Assembly (NCBI RefSeq): GCF_022402485.1
Contig: NZ_JAKRSA010000009.1
Coordinates: 124,001 to 188,000 of the forward strand
Reading direction: 5' to 3'
Length of the DNA stretch: 64,000 nt
From: Phenylobacterium sp.
GTDB taxonomy: Bacteria > Pseudomonadota > Alphaproteobacteria > Caulobacterales > Caulobacteraceae
The notes beneath the pieces were generated by a model, which saw only the letters and a program-made list of their open reading frames with translations, had not been told where the DNA came from and did not search any database. A program made the position numbers and the translations under genes. Positions 26,017 through 35,040 of this stretch are shown one piece after another. Positions within the stretch are counted from its first letter, which is position 1. Every line of letters starts with the position of its first letter.

Positions 26017-26658
26017 TCACCACCGAAGCAGGCGGCTGCCCAGGGCCGCGCCGACGAGCCCGACCAGGGCGACGCCAAGGCCATACCAGACCACCAGAAA
26101 ACTGACTGCCGTCTCCGAACAATGCAGCCCATAGGCGGTGGCGGACAGCCCGCCAGCCAGCAGGCCAACAGCCCCGCCGGCCAAGGCTGGGCGGACAGGG
26201 GCCATGACCCGCGTCGCCCATAGCGTGGGCAACAGGATCAACAGCCCCAGGCCAAGGATGGCGACCGGGCAGATCAGCGCCGAGCCGCCCATCAACTGAT
26301 TGAGGCGGCCAGCCGCCGGTGTCATGGCCAGCTCGATGACTGTGGCGATCAGCCCGCTGAGCAACAGCAGGGCTAAAGCCAGGGCCGGGGGCTTTGCCTG
26401 AGCACCCGGACGCCCCAGTCGGTCCAGGAGCCAGAACCCGGCCACGGCCAGGGCCAGGGTGTAGCCTGCCTTGCCTGCGAAGGAGGCCTGTCCGGCAAGC
26501 TCGCCAAGATCCAGGCGAGGTCCCATGACCCACAGCGTTACCGCTGCAGCCACCAGGGCCCCCGCCCCACTCCATAGGGCAATCCGCCGTCGGCACGGCC
26601 TGGGTCCGGGGAAGTCAGGCTCCAGGGCGAGGGCGGCGATCAGGTCTTCAGTCTTCAT
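26017..26658 (-). CDS. NrsF-like membrane anti-sigma factor (DUF1109)
   Basis: This 213-aa protein has six predicted membrane helices and matches the NrsF/DUF1109 family, which holds SigF-type ECF factors at the membrane until stress (for example chromate or cadmium in Caulobacter) releases them. The start MKTEDLIAALALEPDF (ATG 26658) is preferred over an upstream Met. The sequence has a conserved C-terminal cysteine (GLHCSETAVSFLVVW). NrsF sensing is thought to use cysteines. It overlaps the sigma gene by 11 nt. Confidence 0.85.
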   Translation of the reverse strand: MKTEDLIAALALEPDFPGPRPCRRRIALWSGAGALVAAAVTLWVMGPRLDLGELAGQASFAGKAGYTLALAVAGFWLLDRLGRPGAQAKPPALALALLLLSGLIATVIELAMTPAAGRLNQLMGGSALICPVAILGLGLLILLPTLWATRVMAPVRPALAGGAVGLLAGGLSATAYGLHCSETAVSFLVVWYGLGVALVGLVGAALGSRLLRW

Positions 26659-27187
26659 CGGAAGCCACACTGGCGGACAGAGTTTTCATGGCCCGGTGCA
26701 GGGCGACCTTGGCCGCCCCCTCGCTGTAACCGTGCAGAGGGGCGGCCTCGACGATGGTCATGCCCCGAAGCCGGACATCCTCAACCAGCCGACGCTGCCG
26801 CTCGGGAAGCCGGACTAGCAAACGCGCCAGATCTGAGCGCGCCGTGCCGGCCTCGGTGTCGGACTGGGCCAACAGCACGCCGGCGTCCTCCAGGGGCACA
26901 TGGCGGCGGACACCCTGGCGGCGGAAGTGGTCAATCAGCTTGTAGCGCGCGATCCCATAGACCCAGGGGGTGAAGGCCAGAGCCGGGTCATAGGTAGATC
27001 GCTTTGTATGGATGGCGATCAGGGTGTCCTGCACGAGGTCCTCCGCATCGGCCGCATCAGACAGCCGTCGGCCGAAATAGGCGCGCAGACGCGGGGCCAG
27101 CAGGGCGAGTAGCTCGCCATAGGCCGCCCCGTCGCCCTCAAGGCTTCGGGAAATGAGGCTTTGGATCTGCAGGTCGAAGTCTTCCAC
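26648..27187 (-). CDS. sigF: SigF-like ECF sigma factor
   Basis: This 179-aa RNA polymerase sigma-70 factor of the ECF group has a region 2 (AEDLVQDTLIAIHTKRSTYD, TPWVYGIARYKLIDHFRR) and region 4 (RLPERQRRLVEDVRLRGMTI, GYSEGAAKVALHRAMKTL). It is followed by an overlapping NrsF-like gene, matching the SigF/NrsF pair of Caulobacter. A GTAACC-N15-CGAA promoter upstream (27206-27230) suggests autoregulation. Confidence 0.87.
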   Translation of the reverse strand: MEDFDLQIQSLISRSLEGDGAAYGELLALLAPRLRAYFGRRLSDAADAEDLVQDTLIAIHTKRSTYDPALAFTPWVYGIARYKLIDHFRRQGVRRHVPLEDAGVLLAQSDTEAGTARSDLARLLVRLPERQRRLVEDVRLRGMTIVEAAPLHGYSEGAAKVALHRAMKTLSASVASDED

Positions 27188-27205
27188 GCCTTGGCTTCCT
27201 GTGAC

Positions 27206-27230
27206 TTCGGCACCGCCGCGGAAGGGTTAC
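27206..27230 (-). promoter_or_regulatory. SigF-type autoregulatory promoter (GTAACC-N15-CGAA)
   Basis: On the minus strand GTAACC (27230-27225) and CGAA (27209-27206) are separated by 15 nt. Caulobacter SigF promoters have GTAACC and CGAA elements with a similar spacer, from memory 16 nt. The -10 lies 19 nt before the sigF ATG. Confidence 0.65.
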
Positions 27231-27459
27231 ACGGCCAAGCTTTGGACGTGGAAAAAGTTTGGCACGCTGCGGCCGGACCTGCAGCCCCCACAGGTGGACG
27301 TTTGTCAGCCGATCGGGTGGTCGGAATCTCCTAGAGCGCGTTCATGGGACGTGGCTCCGAAATGCGACGACCGCCAGGTCGCCACCTCGGGGGGATGGAC
27401 CCAAACGGCGCGAGGGACCAAGGTCGGCTCCGTCGGCTTATGGGGCGAAAAGGGGGAAT

Positions 27460-28791
27460 ATGATGCGCAACCTGATGGGCACTGCACTGGCCTGCGTCCT
27501 TCTCGCAGGCTGTTCGTCGGGGTCTGAGGATCCGTTCGTCGGGTTCGGCGCCAACCCCAACCTGCCCGCGCCGGAAACAGGCGGCCTGCCCCGGGTCAGC
27601 CCGGCCAAGGCCGTGGGCTGGCCCGCTGACGCCGCCCCGGTTGCGCCGGAGGGCTTTGTTGTCACCCGGTTTGCCGGCGACCTGATCCACCCGCGCTGGC
27701 TGCTGGTGCTGCCCAATGGGGATGTGCTGGTTTCCGAGGCCAGCTCCGAACCCAGCCCGCCCAAGGGCCTGATGGACCGCATTGCCCAGCGGGTTCAGGC
27801 CTATGCCGGCGCGCTCAAGCCCAGCCCCAACCGCATCATGCTGCTGCGCGACGCCGATGGTGATGGCTTGGCCGAGGTGCGCGAGGTCTTCGCCTCAGGC
27901 CTGAATCGCCCTCAGGGCATGACCCTGGTGGGCGGGACGCTCTACATCGCCAACACCGACGCTCTGGTGGCCACGCCCTACCGCGACGGACAACTGCGGA
28001 TGGAGGGCATCCCGACGAAGATCGTCGATCTGCCGGCCGGGCCCCTGAACCACCACTGGGTCAAGAACGTGATTGCCGCTCCCGATGGCCAGCGTCTGTT
28101 CGTCACCTCAGGGTCAAACTCCAACATCGGCGAGAACGGCATGGAAGCGGAGGAAAACCGCGCCGCCATCCTGGAAGTCGATCCGGCCGCCAAGACCTTG
28201 CGCCTCTATGCCTCTGGCCTGCGTAACCCCAACGGTATGGCCTTTGAGCCGGTTACTGGTGCCCTTTGGACGGCGGTCAATGAGCGCGACATGCTGGGCG
28301 ACGATCTGGTGCCCGACTATATGACCCGCGTGCAGGAGGGCGGCTTCTATGGCTGGCCCTATGCCTATTTCGGCGACACGGTGGACACCCGGGTCGAGCC
28401 TCCGCGCCCTGATCTGGTGGCCAAGTCGATCCGGCCCGACTACGCCCTCGGCCCCCACACCGCCTCTCTGGGCCTGAGCTTTTACACCGCAGACGCCTTC
28501 CCGGCCCGCTATCAGGGAGGGGTGTTTGTGGGTCAGCATGGTTCCTGGAACCGCAAGCCGCTCAGTGGTTACCGGGTGGTGTTCGTGCCCTTCACCGGCG
28601 GGATGCCCCAGGGCGATCCAGAGGCCTTCCTGACGGGCTTCCTGAACACGCAGGGGCAAGCCATGGGGCGGCCGGTGGACGTCGCCGTGGACAAACGGGG
28701 TGCCCTTCTGGTCACTGACGACGCCGGCGGCGCGGTCTGGCGCGTGGCGCCCGCACCGCAGCCACCGGCCCCTCAGGCCACGACGCCCTAA
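27460..28791 (+). CDS. Sorbosone dehydrogenase-type beta-propeller lipoprotein
   Basis: The 443-aa protein has a lipoprotein signal ending LLAGC ([20 protein letters not shown]) and a six-bladed beta-propeller of the PQQ-dependent sugar dehydrogenase (L-sorbosone/glucose dehydrogenase) family. Motifs include [64 protein letters not shown] and [18 protein letters not shown]. The likely role is periplasmic oxidation of a sugar aldehyde using PQQ, but the substrate is unknown. AGGGGG precedes ATG 27460; upstream frame extension is not credible. It ends 4 nt into the convergent chemoreceptor gene. Confidence 0.85.
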   Translation: MMRNLMGTALACVLLAGCSSGSEDPFVGFGANPNLPAPETGGLPRVSPAKAVGWPADAAPVAPEGFVVTRFAGDLIHPRWLLVLPNGDVLVSEASSEPSPPKGLMDRIAQRVQAYAGALKPSPNRIMLLRDADGDGLAEVREVFASGLNRPQGMTLVGGTLYIANTDALVATPYRDGQLRMEGIPTKIVDLPAGPLNHHWVKNVIAAPDGQRLFVTSGSNSNIGENGMEAEENRAAILEVDPAAKTLRLYASGLRNPNGMAFEPVTGALWTAVNERDMLGDDLVPDYMTRVQEGGFYGWPYAYFGDTVDTRVEPPRPDLVAKSIRPDYALGPHTASLGLSFYTADAFPARYQGGVFVGQHGSWNRKPLSGYRVVFVPFTGGMPQGDPEAFLTGFLNTQGQAMGRPVDVAVDKRGALLVTDDAGGAVWRVAPAPQPPAPQATTP

Positions 28792-30269
28792 GCAGCCGAG
28801 CGATATCGTCCGGCGGCGGCAGGCTCGAGAACGAAGCGGCCCACCAGACCGTTCAGCTGGTCGGTCTCCCGCCGTAGGGAGTGGGCTGCGGCCGTGGCCT
28901 CTTCGACCATGGCGGCGTTCTGCTGGGTGACGTGGTCCATCTGGCTGACGGCGGAGTTGACCTCGGCCAGGCCGCGGGCCTGCTCATCGGCAGAGGCTGC
29001 GATCTCGGCGACGCTGCGATCGATCTCCACCACCCTTTCGACGATGCGGCGGAGCGCTTCACCGGTCTCTCCGACCAGGTTCACGCCAGACTCCACCTGG
29101 CCCGCGCTCTCAGTGATCAGATTGCGGATCTGCTTGGCGGCTTCGGAAGACCGCTGCGCCAGGGCGCGAACCTCTGAGGCGACCACCGCAAAGCCCCGAC
29201 CGGCCTCACCGGCCCGGGCCGCTTCGACCCCCGCGTTGAGCGCCAAAAGGTTCGTCTGGAAGGCGATTTCGTCGATGACCCCGATGATCTGGCCGATCTG
29301 TTTGGAGGAGACATCGATTTGGCCCATGGCGGCCACGGCCCGGTCGACCACTTCGCCGGAATGGATAGCCTCGCCTTTGGCGGCGCCGACCATTTGGGAC
29401 GCTTCCCGGGCGCCTGAGGCAGCCTTGCGGACGCTCTCGGTCAGTTCGTGCAGGGCGGCGGCGGTTTCCTCCAGGCTGGCCGCCTGCTGCTCGGTCCGCC
29501 GCGAGAGGTCGTCTGAGGCCTGACCGATCTCATCGGCCCCGACGCGGATGCCCCCCGAGGACTCAGAGACCAGGCGCAGGGCGTCATAGAGTTTGGTCAC
29601 CGCCCCGTTGAAGTCCTCCTTAACCCCGTCGAACTGGGGGGCCAGGGGGGCGTCCAAGCGGCTGGTCAGGTCACCGTCGGCAAGCTTTCCGAGGGCGTGG
29701 GTCAGAGCGGCCATGGCCGCGGCCTGCTGTTCCTCCACCTGAAGCCGGGCGGTCTCAGACCGGACACGCTCGGCCTCCAGGGCCTCAAGATAGATGGAGA
29801 TCGCCAGGTCCATGTCGAGCAGGGTCGCCTTGACCAGGACCGAAATCGTCTCGGCGGCATCCTGGGACTTGGTCCGACGGGTCAGGGACGGCCACTGTCG
29901 GGCGACAGCAGCATGGATCAGCTGTTCGAGGACCAGGGCGTAACCGCCGATGTACCACTGGGGCTCGAGCCCAAGGCGGGCGTGGGTCTCTCCAATGGTC
30001 CTGACGCCCTTGGCGTAGTCTTCCCCGAATTGCCCCTCGGTAATGATCCGCCAGTGGTCGGCCTGTCGGCCCTGGGCACCGGCCATATGGCTGTCGTTCT
30101 TGAAGAACCGCTGCACCTCAGGGGTCTTGCGGATCTTGGCGTAAAAGACATCCAGCGCTGGACCAATTGCCCCGGTGACGAAGCCGCGCAGGCCTCGTAG
30201 CCGTTCAACAGCCCGTTGATCGATGCCCATAAAATCGAGCCGCTGCTGTACTTCCGAAGACTTGGCCAT
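28788..30269 (-). CDS. Globin-coupled methyl-accepting chemotaxis protein (soluble)
   Basis: This 493-aa chemoreceptor has an N-terminal protoglobin domain (about residues 10-165) with a proximal histidine in [20 protein letters not shown], then a helical linker and a methyl-accepting signalling domain ([20 protein letters not shown] hairpin tip). No membrane helix is present, so it is a cytoplasmic receptor. Globin-coupled receptors such as HemAT sense oxygen for aerotaxis. There is no C-terminal CheR-binding pentapeptide. It converges with the sorbosone dehydrogenase gene with 4 nt overlap. Confidence 0.92.
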   Translation of the reverse strand: MAKSSEVQQRLDFMGIDQRAVERLRGLRGFVTGAIGPALDVFYAKIRKTPEVQRFFKNDSHMAGAQGRQADHWRIITEGQFGEDYAKGVRTIGETHARLGLEPQWYIGGYALVLEQLIHAAVARQWPSLTRRTKSQDAAETISVLVKATLLDMDLAISIYLEALEAERVRSETARLQVEEQQAAAMAALTHALGKLADGDLTSRLDAPLAPQFDGVKEDFNGAVTKLYDALRLVSESSGGIRVGADEIGQASDDLSRRTEQQAASLEETAAALHELTESVRKAASGAREASQMVGAAKGEAIHSGEVVDRAVAAMGQIDVSSKQIGQIIGVIDEIAFQTNLLALNAGVEAARAGEAGRGFAVVASEVRALAQRSSEAAKQIRNLITESAGQVESGVNLVGETGEALRRIVERVVEIDRSVAEIAASADEQARGLAEVNSAVSQMDHVTQQNAAMVEEATAAAHSLRRETDQLNGLVGRFVLEPAAAGRYRSAA

Positions 30270-30462
30270 CTGGTCCGCCCTTTTGTCGTCTTTCCCAACC
30301 TTGCGATTGGATGTGGCTATGGAACCAGTGGATGCGCCGCCATGCCTAACGACATCTTAAATGCCACAAGCCCTGCGGCCCTTACGGAAGTGACGAATTG
30401 ACGCAGTGTAGCTTACCTATCTCTCGCCCCCTTTTAGTTGACAGTGTCAGTTTCTGTAGCCG

Positions 30463-32520
30463 TCAGCCAAAGGTCTTGCGCAGGCGAACGAAGATTGCCC
30501 GGCCATACTTCAGATCCCGGACATCTACATAGGCCAATCGCCCGTCTGTCCTCGGTCCCACATAGACCTCCCGAATCCGCTGAACATTGCGCTCGCCCAG
30601 GTTCTGGAGTTCGACCCGCAAGATCAGATCGCGCCGGGGTTTGTATTCGGCGAAGGCCGCCACCCAGGTCCCCACCTTGCGGGTCTCAACCTCGCTCAGG
30701 CGGAAAAACCGCTCGCGGAATCCGCCCAAGACATCCACGCCCCAATTGGTCCGCAGGGCGGGCAGGTCTTGAGTAAAGCGAACTTCCCATTCGGCAGGTC
30801 GCAGACCGGAAATCTCTCTGGCCTGCCCGGTAAGCGGATCATCGACCTCAGACTCCCGCAGGGTCCCCTGCCCCTTCAGCTGTGCGCCAGCCAGGCCGTA
30901 ACGATCCAAGGGCAAGGTGAAATTGACCACCGCCTCCCGGCGGATGGCGTCCCCCAGGTTTCCCGGGGCGTCGGCAACGGCGACCCCTCGGGCAAAGACC
31001 GGCGCCCGGTCAATCACATCTGTGAGGTCAGACGCCCGGAGGGTCGCCACCACCACTGCGCCACCATCAAAGCGTTGCTCAAAGGCTGCTTCCCTCACCC
31101 AGGCCTGTTGCGGTCGCAAGTCAGGGTTTCCCGCCAGCACCGCGCCTGTGCTCACCGCCGAGGACGAGGCGACGAAGTCGTCGAAATTGAGCTGACCGAC
31201 TTCACGCTCGACCCGCAAACGCAGCTGGCGCCCCCCACCCGCCGACCAGGTCAAGGCCAGTCGGGGCTTGGTAAAGGCCAGAGACTTTTCCAGGTTCACA
31301 TCACCACTGGAGGCGATGGACGAGGTTTCATGGCGCAGGCCGCCTTCAAGGGTCAGGGCGGGGCCGCTGCGCCAGGTCAGCGTGCCAAAGGCCTCCTGGC
31401 GGCTTTCCTCGACCTCGACCTTGGCGGCGGGCAAGGGAACGGCCCGTCCGTTCAGGGTGAAGGCTGTGCGGCTGTCCAGCCGATTGAGGGCACCCTCCCC
31501 ACCAAACTCCAGGCTGAGCGCCGGACTCAGGGTCCGACGAAGGGTGAGCCGCCCGACCGTCTCGGTGACCGCCTTGTTCAGGTCGAAATCCCGGCGAAGG
31601 CCCGGGGCCTCAAAATCAGCCCGGGTCGCAAGGTCATTCCATTGCTGGAAGACCACGGCTTCCAAGGTGGTCCGCGTTCCCAGGCTGCGACTGTAACGAC
31701 CGCCCAGTTCCTGCTGCAGGCGCACATTGGTGAAGTACTCGTACTCCTTGCCCCCGCCGGTGATCCGGTCGGTGATCTCTGCGCTGGCAGGGGTGCGCAT
31801 ATAGGCCCCGTTCAGCCGCAACCGACCCCCGGCCAAGGGGCCGTCCATCGCTCCGGTCGTCCAGGCGCGCAAACCCCCAGCATCGGCGTCGACCAGAGAC
31901 GCGATCAGCACCTCGCCATTGGGGCCAAACCTGATCCGGGGACCATCGCCCAGAGTGTCGTCCGGCCCCTTGCCGAACACCAAAGAGCCTTCAAACCGAC
32001 GGCCGGCCCATTCGGTCTGGCCTTCGGCCCGGAGGCTGGTGAGTACGCGTCCATCATTGATGAAGTGGGCCGAGGTCATCACCGCGCCCTGGGCACCGCC
32101 GGTGCGGGCGCGGACCACATTGGCGATCACTGAGCGGCCCTGCATGTCGATGCCCGGGGCCCCGCCTCGGATCAGCTCAATCCGCGCCACTGCCGAGGCC
32201 GGAATCCGCTTTAGCAATTCGTCCAGGGCGTCATTCTTGGAGACCGGTGGCTGCCCATCGATGAGCACATTGCCCCCTGATCCCGCCAGACCGCGAACCG
32301 TAGCGCCCTTGTCGAAGGCAAAGCCCGGCAGGCGCAGGATCATGTCAAAGGCTGTGTCGGGGGCGGCCTCGGCGAACGCGCTGGGAGGATAGGCGATCAC
32401 CCCTCGTTCGGCGACCGGAGCCGCAACAGCAGGGGTCGGGGTCGGGGTCGGGGCTGGCGAGGGCTCAGCTTGCGCCATGGCCAGGCCAGCCGCGCTGGCG
32501 GCCAGGATAGTCAGGATCAT
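30463..32520 (-). CDS. TonB-dependent receptor
   Basis: This 685-aa outer-membrane beta-barrel receptor has a signal peptide (MILTILAASAAGLAMAQA), a Pro/Thr-rich stretch (PAPTPTPTPAVAAP) encoded by three GGGGTC repeats, a plug domain (MILRLPGFAFDKGATVRGLA, NVLIDGQPPVSKNDALDELL, GAPGIDMQGRSVIANVVR) and a long barrel ending FVRLRKTFG. It is of the shorter, OmpA-related TonB family seen in Caulobacterales. The substrate is unknown. A perfect 8-bp inverted repeat (32537-32564) lies just upstream. There is no identifiable TonB box next to the signal. Confidence 0.87.
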   Translation of the reverse strand: MILTILAASAAGLAMAQAEPSPAPTPTPTPAVAAPVAERGVIAYPPSAFAEAAPDTAFDMILRLPGFAFDKGATVRGLAGSGGNVLIDGQPPVSKNDALDELLKRIPASAVARIELIRGGAPGIDMQGRSVIANVVRARTGGAQGAVMTSAHFINDGRVLTSLRAEGQTEWAGRRFEGSLVFGKGPDDTLGDGPRIRFGPNGEVLIASLVDADAGGLRAWTTGAMDGPLAGGRLRLNGAYMRTPASAEITDRITGGGKEYEYFTNVRLQQELGGRYSRSLGTRTTLEAVVFQQWNDLATRADFEAPGLRRDFDLNKAVTETVGRLTLRRTLSPALSLEFGGEGALNRLDSRTAFTLNGRAVPLPAAKVEVEESRQEAFGTLTWRSGPALTLEGGLRHETSSIASSGDVNLEKSLAFTKPRLALTWSAGGGRQLRLRVEREVGQLNFDDFVASSSAVSTGAVLAGNPDLRPQQAWVREAAFEQRFDGGAVVVATLRASDLTDVIDRAPVFARGVAVADAPGNLGDAIRREAVVNFTLPLDRYGLAGAQLKGQGTLRESEVDDPLTGQAREISGLRPAEWEVRFTQDLPALRTNWGVDVLGGFRERFFRLSEVETRKVGTWVAAFAEYKPRRDLILRVELQNLGERNVQRIREVYVGPRTDGRLAYVDVRDLKYGRAIFVRLRKTFG

Positions 32521-32536
32521 CCCTGCTCCTCCCCGG

Positions 32537-32564
32537 AGCTGTCTTATTCTGTTTTCAGACAGCT
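32537..32564. promoter_or_regulatory. Inverted repeat upstream of the TonB receptor gene
   Basis: AGCTGTCT (32537-32544) and AGACAGCT (32557-32564) form a perfect 8-bp dyad with a 12-nt spacer, 17-44 nt before the receptor start. It could be an operator or a 5'-UTR hairpin. Confidence 0.35.
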
Positions 32565-32626
32565 TGGCGGGAAACGCAGGGCGCGACCAGGGGGTTCAGC
32601 CGGGGGCGCGGCGGAAAGACGTCTGC

Positions 32627-32884
32627 TCAGGTCTCGATTTCGAAATAGGCCCGTTCGCCGCCCTCAGTATGGGCCACCATCAGAATGCGCAGATCAGACC
32701 CTTCCGCCAGCTTGAGCGTCAGGCGACCATGGCGGAAAGCATCCCGCATAAGTTCGGGGGTGCCAATCAGCTGACCCTTGCCGATTTTCATCTTCTCATC
32801 GCTCAGGATCTCATAGCCCACCTTCTCGATCACCCCGGCGTACATCACGACGCCATCGTCGGCGCTGATTCGAGAGAGCTTCAT
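32627..32884 (-). CDS. Small hypothetical protein
   Basis: This 85-aa protein begins MKLSRISADDGVVMYAGVIE (ATG 32884), with GGAG 10-13 nt upstream; a longer frame to 32935 is less likely. It has no signal or membrane segment and an alternating hydrophobic/charged pattern (LRILMVAHTEGGERAYFEIE) that suggests a small alpha/beta fold. I do not recognise a family. It stands alone between the TonB receptor and an SDR gene. Confidence 0.6.
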   Translation of the reverse strand: MKLSRISADDGVVMYAGVIEKVGYEILSDEKMKIGKGQLIGTPELMRDAFRHGRLTLKLAEGSDLRILMVAHTEGGERAYFEIET

Positions 32885-32981
32885 GGGATCACAGTCTCCG
32901 GGCCTTAGGAGCCGCGACACGGGGCTGTGTGCCACATGCGGTCGGTCGTCCTGAACGCGTCGGCCGCCGATCAGTTCCCGG

Positions 32982-33686
32982 CTAGAGGGAAACCCGACCG
33001 GTCACGGGGACAAGGGCGCCCGTGACGGCCTGGGCCTCGGGGGAGGCCAGAAACAAGATCACCGCAGCCAGATCGGCCGGGCTGACCCAGGTCGTGAAGT
33101 CCGCATCGGGCATGTCAGCGCGATTGGCCGGCGTGTCGATGATCGAGGGCAAAACGGCGTTCACGGTGACCAAGGTGGACTTCAATTCTTCCGCCAAGCT
33201 CTCAGTGAGGCGGTGGACGCCGGACTTGGCCGCCGCATAGGCCCCCATGCCTGCCGCGGCTTTCACTGCTCCAGCGGCACCGATATTGACGATCCGGCCC
33301 GCCGGACTGGCTTTCAGTAGCTGCAACGCCGCCCGGCTGGCATTGGCCGCCGTCTTCACATTGGTGGCGTAGAGCAGATCCCAGACCGCAGGATCCCCCT
33401 GCTCAAGAGTCTGCCAGCGGAAGCCTCCGGCAATGTTGATGAGCCCGTCCAGACGGCCGAACCGGGCTTCGATGGCCGCCATGGCCGCCCCGGCGCTGGC
33501 CAGATCAGCCAGGTCGACACCGCTTAAGATGACCGCGTCGTGGCCGCAGGACTCGACAAGTCCCACCGGCGCAACCGGGGCGTAATCGATCAGCGCCAGT
33601 CTGGCGCCCTGGGCGGCGGCGGCCTTGGCGACCACCTCCCCCAGGACGCCAAAGGCGCCGGTGACAGCGATAATGCGTGGGCTCAT
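32982..33686 (-). CDS. Short-chain dehydrogenase/reductase
   Basis: This 234-aa protein is a classical SDR. It has the nucleotide-binding TGAFGVLGEVVAKAAAAQGA loop near residue 9, the INIAGG block, and the catalytic Tyr-x3-Lys in GMGAYAAAKSGVHRLTE. The C-terminus (AVTGALVPVTGRVSL) is typical for family members acting on NAD(P)-linked alcohols. The substrate is unknown. It follows the thiolase gene by 13 nt on the same strand, so the two may be co-transcribed. Confidence 0.85.
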   Translation of the reverse strand: MSPRIIAVTGAFGVLGEVVAKAAAAQGARLALIDYAPVAPVGLVESCGHDAVILSGVDLADLASAGAAMAAIEARFGRLDGLINIAGGFRWQTLEQGDPAVWDLLYATNVKTAANASRAALQLLKASPAGRIVNIGAAGAVKAAAGMGAYAAAKSGVHRLTESLAEELKSTLVTVNAVLPSIIDTPANRADMPDADFTTWVSPADLAAVILFLASPEAQAVTGALVPVTGRVSL

Positions 33687-33699
33687 GGGGCCCAGACTA

Positions 33700-34872
33700 T
33701 CAGAGCCGTTCGATGATTGTCACATTGGCCATGCCGCCGCCTTCGCACATGGTCTGCAGGCCCCACTTCTTGTTGCGCGCCTTCAGACCGTGAACCAGCG
33801 TGGTCATCAGCTTGGTGCCGGAAGCACCCAGCGGATGGCCAAGGGCGATGGCACCACCATTGACGTTCATGCGCTCAGGATCAGCGCCAGTGGCCTTGAG
33901 CCAGGCTGTGGGCACGGAGGCGAAGGCTTCGTTGACTTCGAACAGGTCGATGTCGTCGATCTTCATGCCGACCTTTTCCAGAGCCCGCTGGGTGGCGGGC
34001 AGCGGCGCTTCCAGCATGATCACCGGGTCATGGCCCAGCACCGACAGGTGATGGATCCGGGCCAGGGGTGTCAGGCCGAATTCCTTCAGGGCCTTTTCGG
34101 AGACGATCATCACGCCCGAAGCGCCGTCGCAGATCTGGCTGGAGGTGGCGGCCGTGATCGCCCCGCCCTCGACCAGCAGCTTCACGCCACGGATGCCATC
34201 AAGGCTTGAGTCAAAACGGATGCCCTCATCGATGGTGTGATCGCTTTCGGCGCCGGCTTCGTCCTTGATCTTCAGGGCGACGATTTCGTCCTTGAAGGCA
34301 CCGGCCTGGGTGGCAGCGATCGCCCGCTGGTGGCTGTTATAGGCGTACTCGTCCAGCTGATCCTTGGTCAGGCCGTACTTCTTGGCCATCATCTCAGCGC
34401 CCATGAACTGGGAGAACTGGATGTTGGGATAACGCTCCTCGATCCGGGGGCTCTTGTACTGGCCCATGCCAGCCTTGGCGGCCAGGGCAGCAGACGAGCC
34501 CATGGGCACCCGGGTCATGCTCTCGACGCCCGAGGCAATTACCACGTCCTGGGTGCCGCTCATCACGGCTTGGGCGGCGAACTGCAGGGCCTGCTGGGAG
34601 GAACCGCACTGGCGGTCGATGGAGGTGCCCGGCACGCTTTCCGGCAGCTTGGAGGCCATGACCGCATTGCGGGCCACATTGATGGCCTGTTCGCCCACCT
34701 GCATGACGCAGCCCATGATCACGTCATCGATACGCGACGGATCCATGCCCGTGCGATCCACCAGATCGTTGAGCACCACGGCACCCAGATCCACCGGATG
34801 CCAATCCTTCAGCTTGCCGCCCTTGCGGCCGCCGGCCGTACGTGTGGCTGCGACGATATAGGCTTCGCCCAT
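33700..34872 (-). CDS. Acetyl-CoA C-acyltransferase (thiolase)
   Basis: This 390-aa thiolase II condenses or cleaves acyl-CoA with CoA or acetyl-CoA. The nucleophilic cysteine lies in IDRQCGSSQQALQ. The second catalytic segment is GGAIALGHPLGASGTKL, and the third is CEGGGMANVTIIERL near the end. Length is normal. It may serve beta-oxidation alongside the acyl-CoA dehydrogenases at 8145-10605, or biosynthesis of acetoacetyl-CoA; the sequence alone does not decide. The next downstream gene is an SDR. Confidence 0.92.
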   Translation of the reverse strand: MGEAYIVAATRTAGGRKGGKLKDWHPVDLGAVVLNDLVDRTGMDPSRIDDVIMGCVMQVGEQAINVARNAVMASKLPESVPGTSIDRQCGSSQQALQFAAQAVMSGTQDVVIASGVESMTRVPMGSSAALAAKAGMGQYKSPRIEERYPNIQFSQFMGAEMMAKKYGLTKDQLDEYAYNSHQRAIAATQAGAFKDEIVALKIKDEAGAESDHTIDEGIRFDSSLDGIRGVKLLVEGGAITAATSSQICDGASGVMIVSEKALKEFGLTPLARIHHLSVLGHDPVIMLEAPLPATQRALEKVGMKIDDIDLFEVNEAFASVPTAWLKATGADPERMNVNGGAIALGHPLGASGTKLMTTLVHGLKARNKKWGLQTMCEGGGMANVTIIERL

Positions 34873-35040
34873 TGTTCCGCTCCCTTGCCTGGACCCGCGC
34901 CCGGGTCAGATGCCACCATCTGAGCCCGCCGACGGGTCGATCATCTCATGCTAGCCGCGCACCCTTTGGCGCGTCGAAAGCAAGTCTATTCAGGCGCCGC
35001 GAGGTAAGCCAACGGGCTGTTTAAGCTGGGCGGGACCCGA

